DNA from: Muribaculaceae bacterium
GTDB taxonomy: Bacteria; Bacteroidota; Bacteroidia; Bacteroidales; Muribaculaceae
Assembly: GCA_029059965.1 (NCBI GenBank)
Contig: JAIDUY010000412.1
Span: forward strand, 1 to 10,049
Length of the DNA stretch: 10,049 nt
Reading direction: 5' to 3'
Part shown: positions 7,622 to 10,049 of the stretch, one piece after another
Numbering within the stretch: the first letter of the stretch is position 1
Layout of the letters: each line of letters starts with the position of its first letter
Program-made: the position numbers and the translations under genes
Notes under the pieces: generated by a model
What the model saw: only the letters and a program-made list of their open reading frames with translations
Told to the model about the DNA's origin: nothing
Databases searched by the model: none

Positions 7622-7644
7622 GCGGCGGAGCCGCGATGTTGTGT
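7622..7644 (+). repeat. GCGGC hairpin followed by GATGTTGTGT
   Basis: GCGGC-gga-GCCGC (7622-7634) is immediately followed by GATGTTGTGT (7635-7644). The same 10-nt tail follows a different hairpin at 7700-7722. Confidence 0.6.
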
Positions 7645-7647
7645 TTA

Positions 7648-7678
7648 ACCCCATGCGCAGCGCAGCGGAGCATGGGGT
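7648..7678 (+). repeat. Hairpin with 9-bp stem and 13-nt loop GCAGCGCAGCGGA
   Basis: The stem ACCCCATGC (7648-7656) pairs perfectly with GCATGGGGT (7670-7678). The 13-nt loop GCAGCGCAGCGGA (7657-7669) is identical to the loop of the unrelated-stem hairpin at 7833-7867 and nearly identical to that at 205-239. Confidence 0.75.
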
Positions 7679-7699
7679 ATGGCAGCCACCAAGGCCGGA

Positions 7700-7722
7700 G
7701 CCTCGAAGAGGCGATGTTGTGT
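7700..7722 (+). repeat. GCCTC hairpin followed by GATGTTGTGT
   Basis: GCCTC-gaa-GAGGC (7700-7712) is immediately followed by GATGTTGTGT (7713-7722), the same tail as at 7635-7644 but with a different stem. Confidence 0.6.
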
Positions 7723-7750
7723 GGAATGCCAACAAGGACGCCGATAGCCT

Positions 7751-7818
7751 TCGCCTCAGCGTGCCCCGTCGCAACATTGCGACAAAATTGCCGGCCAACG
7801 TGGCCTCCGGCAAGGAGG
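7751..7818 (+). repeat. 66-68 bp repeat unit, copy 2
   Basis: Near-identical to 7555-7620. The internal hairpin is better formed here: GTCGCA-acat-TGCGAC. The unit ends within the intact GGCCTCCggcaaGGAGGCC hairpin (7802-7820), which also begins the 119-bp composite repeat. Confidence 0.8.
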
Positions 7819-7920
7819 CCGATTTATCGTAACACGGTACACCGCAGCGCAGCGGAGGTGTGCCGTGACCTCACCCCTCCCCTCAACGTGGCGTCCGGCA
7901 AGGACGCCGACTTACGTTCC
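7802..7920 (+). repeat. 119-bp composite hairpin repeat, copy 2
   Basis: Same order and length as 173-291: hairpin GGCCTCCggcaaGGAGGCC (7802-7820), hairpin with stem CACGGTACACC/GGTGTGCCGTG and 13-nt loop (7833-7867), then hairpin GGCGTCCggcaaGGACGCC (7890-7908) and CTTACGTTCC. The first hairpin differs from copy 1 by a paired G-to-C and C-to-G swap that preserves the stem. Confidence 0.8.
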
Positions 7921-7987
7921 CGAAAAATCAAATTACTTTTTTGTGGCCGATTCGTCATCAATGCTTCGCGGTTCGCGCTTTTTTGCC

Positions 7988-7995
7988 TATCTTTG
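7988..7995 (+). promoter_or_regulatory. Bacteroidota-type promoter (-7 box) for the kinase gene
   Basis: TATCTTTG matches TAnnTTTG exactly and is followed by CGG, as in many Bacteroidota promoters. The -33 position (about 7965-7968, TTCG) is a poor TTG match. Transcription would start near 8002, leaving a leader of about 68 nt before the ATG at 8070. This placement also argues against an in-frame upstream start at 7941. Confidence 0.65.
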
Positions 7996-8069
7996 CGGAT
8001 GTAACCTTTTACATCGCGGGCGCGATATATCACGCCCCTACTGTTCGGACGATACGTTCATTTTTTGCA

Positions 8070-9722
8070 ATGGAAAACAACGACAAAGCCCTTAGGCCGG
8101 GCACAGTACTACAAGGCAAACGCACATACCGCATCGAGCGCATGCTCGGAGCCGGCGGTTTCGGCATCACATATCTCGCCTCCTGCGATGTTGTGGTCGA
8201 CGGTCTGCGCATGGAGGGCCTTGTCGCCATCAAGGAGCACTTTATGAGCGACCATTGCAACCGCGGCGGCGACGCCACATCCGTCGTCTGCCCCGGCACC
8301 GATGCCTCGCAGGCTCTCGTTGCCTGCAGCCTCAAGGACTTCGTCGCCGAGGCCGGACGCCTCAAGGAATACGGCTCCAACCACTCCAGCATCGTCAAGG
8401 TCAACGAAATATTCGAGGCCAACGGCACCGCATACTACGTCATGGAGTACCTCAAGGGGCAGAGTCTGTCCGACTATATCCGTGCCAAGGGTGCCCTCGG
8501 CGAGGACGAAATCCGTGCGCTGGTCTATCCCGTTGTCGACGCCGCGGCCTACCTCCACGGCAAGCGCGTCACCCACCTCGACATCAAGCCCGGAAACATC
8601 ATGCTCGCCGCCAAGCCCGACGGCACCGTCCGCCCCGTCCTCATCGACTTCGGCCTCAGCAAGCACTATAACGCCGACGGCTCCGCCACCTCGACCGTCA
8701 ACACCATGGCCTGCTCCGACGGCTTCGCCCCGCTGGAGCAGTACAAGGGCATCCGCACCTTCAGTCCCGCCGCCGACGTCTACGCCCTCGGCGCCACGCT
8801 CTACACAGCCGCCACGGGCCACAACCCCGCCACGGCAGGCGAATTTCCCTTCGGCGAACCCGCAGCCACCATCGCCGCCCTGCCCCTGAGCGAACGGCTC
8901 CGCACAGCCATGACCCGCGCCATGGCCGACCGCGCCGCCGAACGCTATCCCGATGCCGGCGCCCTCCTCGCCGCCCTCGGCGGCAGCGCAAGCGTCGGCA
9001 CCATCCCCCTCCCCAAACCCGCCGACAGCACCAAGCCCTTGCCCAAGGCCACACCGACGCCGGAGCCGACACCCTCCGCCCCCTCCACGCGCCCGAACCG
9101 CAAAGGCCTGATTATCGGCGCCGCCATCGCCGCAGTAGTCATCATTCTGCTCTCGGGCTTAGGAATCTCATCGTACATAGATTATCGCCAAGAGCGCGAA
9201 CGTCAAGAGCTGGCAGCCGCCCCCCGCGAAAGAATGAGGCAATATGCAACGCCCCATAATCTCGACCTTGCTGTTCGCGGAGCTAATGGCCAGACCTACT
9301 ATTTCAACCAGAACAACTGGCAGAGTCTTATGCAACCCGGCGATGAGAAGCTTGGCGTGGTGATAATCAAGGACGGCCAGCGATTCATTCTCGCCCTCGA
9401 AGACCTTGCCGGAGGTCAGAAAATGAACTGGAACAATGCCATGAGCCGCTATGGCAACCGCCTGCCCACAAAAGAGCAAGGCGAGGCATGGGTAAGTCAG
9501 CGCGATGCTGTCCGTGATGCCGTCCGTGCCTATGGCGGTCATCATCCAAGTCCATTGGACCAAGATTCGCGTGGCAATTATTACTGGTATTGGACGAAAA
9601 CGGAAGATGATTCTTCCTACGCGTGGGGCGTCAATAGTTATTACAGTTACGTCTACACCTACAGCAAGCCAAATACCTACAGGGTTCGCGCAGTGGCCCC
9701 GGTGCCGTCGTCGGCGATATAG
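8070..9722 (+). CDS. Membrane-anchored Ser/Thr protein kinase with C-terminal C-type-lectin/DUF1566-like domain
   Basis: The product has 550 residues. The Hanks-type kinase domain (about 18-305) shows the Gly loop GAGGFG (27-32), VAIK Lys55, catalytic loop HLDIKPGN (169-176; Asp171, Asn176), DFG at 193-195, an APLEQ segment (220-224) and Asp236. HLD instead of HRD makes it a non-RD kinase. A Pro/Thr-rich linker (312-342), one membrane helix (about 346-369) and a charged Arg/Glu segment (370-393) follow. Residues about 395-550 resemble the DUF1566/C-type-lectin fold common in Bacteroidales: MNWNNAMSRYGNRLPTKEQ (452-470), YYWYWTKTE (504-512), YAWGVN (517-522), YRVRAVAPV (537-545). The kinase should face the cytoplasm and the lectin domain the periplasm. 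The final segment resembles a DGR variable region. ATG at 8070 was chosen because the promoter lies between it and the upstream in-frame start at 7941, and the intervening 43 codons have no kinase character. GC content falls from about 68% (8521-8580) to about 44% (9571-9680). The ligand and the phosphorylated target are unknown. Confidence 0.92.
   Translation: MENNDKALRPGTVLQGKRTYRIERMLGAGGFGITYLASCDVVVDGLRMEGLVAIKEHFMSDHCNRGGDATSVVCPGTDASQALVACSLKDFVAEAGRLKEYGSNHSSIVKVNEIFEANGTAYYVMEYLKGQSLSDYIRAKGALGEDEIRALVYPVVDAAAYLHGKRVTHLDIKPGNIMLAAKPDGTVRPVLIDFGLSKHYNADGSATSTVNTMACSDGFAPLEQYKGIRTFSPAADVYALGATLYTAATGHNPATAGEFPFGEPAATIAALPLSERLRTAMTRAMADRAAERYPDAGALLAALGGSASVGTIPLPKPADSTKPLPKATPTPEPTPSAPSTRPNRKGLIIGAAIAAVVIILLSGLGISSYIDYRQERERQELAAAPRERMRQYATPHNLDLAVRGANGQTYYFNQNNWQSLMQPGDEKLGVVIIKDGQRFILALEDLAGGQKMNWNNAMSRYGNRLPTKEQGEAWVSQRDAVRDAVRAYGGHHPSPLDQDSRGNYYWYWTKTEDDSSYAWGVNSYYSYVYTYSKPNTYRVRAVAPVPSSAI
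9579..9719 (+). other. Candidate DGR variable region (VR) at the 3' end of the kinase gene
   Basis: Codons 504-537 are rich in Tyr, Ser, Asp, Asn and Thr. Of 20 candidate variable codons (513-517, 520, 522-527, 529-532, 534-537), 19 end in T or C, and Ser is written both as TCY and AGY, as expected if AAY template codons were mutated at adenines. Fixed positions AWxVN, K533 and RVRAVA match the scaffold of known lectin-fold DGR targets. The GC-rich end (9681-9719) could be the initiation-of-homology segment. No template repeat or reverse transcriptase is in the window, so this is an inference from pattern. Confidence 0.5.
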
Positions 9723-9753
9723 ACCCTTTCATACTTCAAACTTATTGCGCAGT

Positions 9754-9771
9754 GCGCGGCCTCGGCCGCGC
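9754..9771 (+). repeat. GC-rich hairpin just after the kinase gene
   Basis: GCGCGGCC-tc-GGCCGCGC is a perfect inverted repeat starting 31 nt after the stop codon. No T-run follows, so it is a poor intrinsic terminator. It could still end transcripts, or, if the upstream segment is a DGR variable region, it could be the stem-loop often found just beyond such regions (speculative). Confidence 0.6.
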
Positions 9772-9791
9772 CCCGCAGCTTCGCGCCAACG

Positions 9792-9944
9792 ATTGTAGGG
9801 ATGCACCCCGGTGCATCCGCTTCCGTCAATAATTCCGTCAATAATGCACACGATGGACGCACCCATGTCGCACGGCGGATGCACAATGTCGCACGCGGAT
9901 GCACAATGTCGCACGGCGGATGCACCGGGGTGCATCCCTACAAT
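9792..9944. repeat. Inverted-repeat-bounded intergenic element (right copy)
   Basis: A perfect 29-bp inverted repeat (9792-9820 and 9916-9944) bounds 95 bp. The outer ends read ATTGTAGGGA and TCCCTACAAT and each arm is itself a hairpin (GATGCACC/GGTGCATC). Outer ends and orientation match the element at 93-325, but the palindromic core differs (GATGCACC here, GACGCTCG there). The interior holds short direct repeats rather than the GGCGTCC hairpins. Confidence 0.75.
9821..9925 (+). repeat. Short direct repeats inside the right inverted-repeat element
   Basis: TTCCGTCAATAA is tandemly duplicated at 9821-9832 and 9833-9844. A 20-21 bp unit beginning ATGTCGCACG and ending GGATGCAC(A) occurs at 9865-9885, 9886-9905 (one G shorter) and 9906-9925, the last running into the right arm of the inverted repeat. 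Confidence 0.85.
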
Positions 9945-10030
9945 TCGTTGCGGCATCATTTCCGCCGCCCGCGCCGCTCCGCGACTAAGGCGACAGCACC
10001 ACACATCCCAAGAGCATTGCGCATCAACGT

Positions 10031-10049
10031 GGCCTCCGGCAAGGAGGCC
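10031..10049 (+). repeat. GGCCTCC hairpin copy at the right edge
   Basis: GGCCTCCggcaaGGAGGCC, preceded by CAACGT as in the copies at 7605 and 7802. It is identical to the 7802-7820 hairpin and ends exactly at the window edge, so a longer composite repeat probably continues to the right. Confidence 0.8.

Larger units (their letters stand above)
7408..8069. other. Divergent intergenic region rich in hairpin repeats
   Basis: This 662-bp region separates the ybeY operon (-) from the kinase gene (+). It holds a promoter at each end and, between about 7555 and 7920, a mosaic of related repeats: two copies of a 66-68 bp unit, at least six hairpins and a 119-bp composite repeat. Several frames are open across it, but they cross the repeats, have no family signature and are out of keeping with the promoter positions. 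I see no gene here. Confidence 0.75.
9723..10049. other. Gene-free 3' region downstream of the kinase
   Basis: The 327 bp after the kinase gene hold the GC hairpin (9754-9771), the inverted-repeat element (9792-9944) with its internal direct repeats, and a final GGCCTCC hairpin at the edge. Open frames here cross these repeats and show no recognisable product. Confidence 0.7.

Noticed and set aside
7555..7920. CRISPR array
   Set aside because: The repeats are of several unrelated kinds, with irregular spacing and no constant-length unique spacers; no cas-like gene is visible.
7941..8069. 43-residue N-terminal extension of the kinase from an upstream in-frame ATG
   Set aside because: The -7 promoter box at 7988-7995 lies inside it and the extra residues show no conserved or signal-peptide pattern.
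8109..8822. 237-residue open frame antisense to the kinase domain
   Set aside because: Low-complexity Gly/Val/Ala/Asp composition typical of an antisense shadow; the sense strand has all kinase motifs.
9754..9771. Intrinsic terminator of the kinase gene
   Set aside because: The stem is strong, but no T-run follows on the plus strand, so I list it only as a hairpin.
9723..10049. Template repeat, avd or reverse transcriptase of a DGR next to the variable region
   Set aside because: I looked on both strands after the kinase gene and elsewhere in the window and found no A-rich copy of the VR and no RT motif such as a YxDD box; any such parts must lie outside.

Overview
The window reads as chromosomal DNA from a GC-rich member of the Bacteroidota, most likely order Bacteroidales (a Muribaculaceae-like genome is my best guess). 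Three things point there. Two gene starts are preceded by Bacteroidota-type promoters (TAnnTTTG -7 boxes). The TonB-plug outer-membrane protein has the architecture common in this phylum. The housekeeping order is ybeY-mnmG-apt. No rRNA, tRNA, CRISPR array or transposase gene is visible.

Layout, left to right. (1) 1-382 is gene-free: 35-bp tandem repeats, then a 233-bp element bounded by a perfect 28-bp inverted repeat and filled with hairpin repeats. (2) 383-2809 (-) encodes a TonB-dependent-receptor-like outer-membrane barrel. (3) 2954-4237 (-) encodes an exported acetylxylan-esterase-family hydrolase. (4) 4238-4495 is intergenic and ends in a strong hairpin terminator. (5) 4496-7407 (-) is a housekeeping block read ybeY, mnmG, apt; ybeY and mnmG overlap by 4 nt, and a perfect parS site lies just behind mnmG. 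(6) 7408-8069 is a divergent intergenic region with a promoter at each end and a mosaic of hairpin repeats between, including a near copy of the repeat at the left end. (7) 8070-9722 (+) encodes a membrane-anchored Ser/Thr protein kinase whose C-terminal half is a C-type-lectin/DUF1566-like domain. (8) 9723-10049 is gene-free: a second inverted-repeat-bounded element and another hairpin copy at the window edge.

The most interesting signal is the last ~48 codons of the kinase gene. They look like the variable region of a diversity-generating retroelement (DGR): a Tyr/Ser/Asn/Thr/Asp-rich stretch in which almost every candidate position is an NNY codon, as expected when AAY template codons are adenine-mutagenised, followed by an invariant-looking GC-rich VRAVAP end. 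No reverse transcriptase or template repeat is seen here, so this is a hypothesis. If correct, the system joins a cytoplasmic kinase to a diversified periplasmic ligand-binding domain.

The second theme is a family of intergenic structured repeats. Hairpins keep pairing through compensatory changes (GGCGTCC/GGACGCC versus GGCCTCC/GGAGGCC). Two hairpins share an identical 13-nt loop on unrelated stems. Two separate elements share TGTAGGGA...TCCCTACA outer ends but have different palindromic cores.
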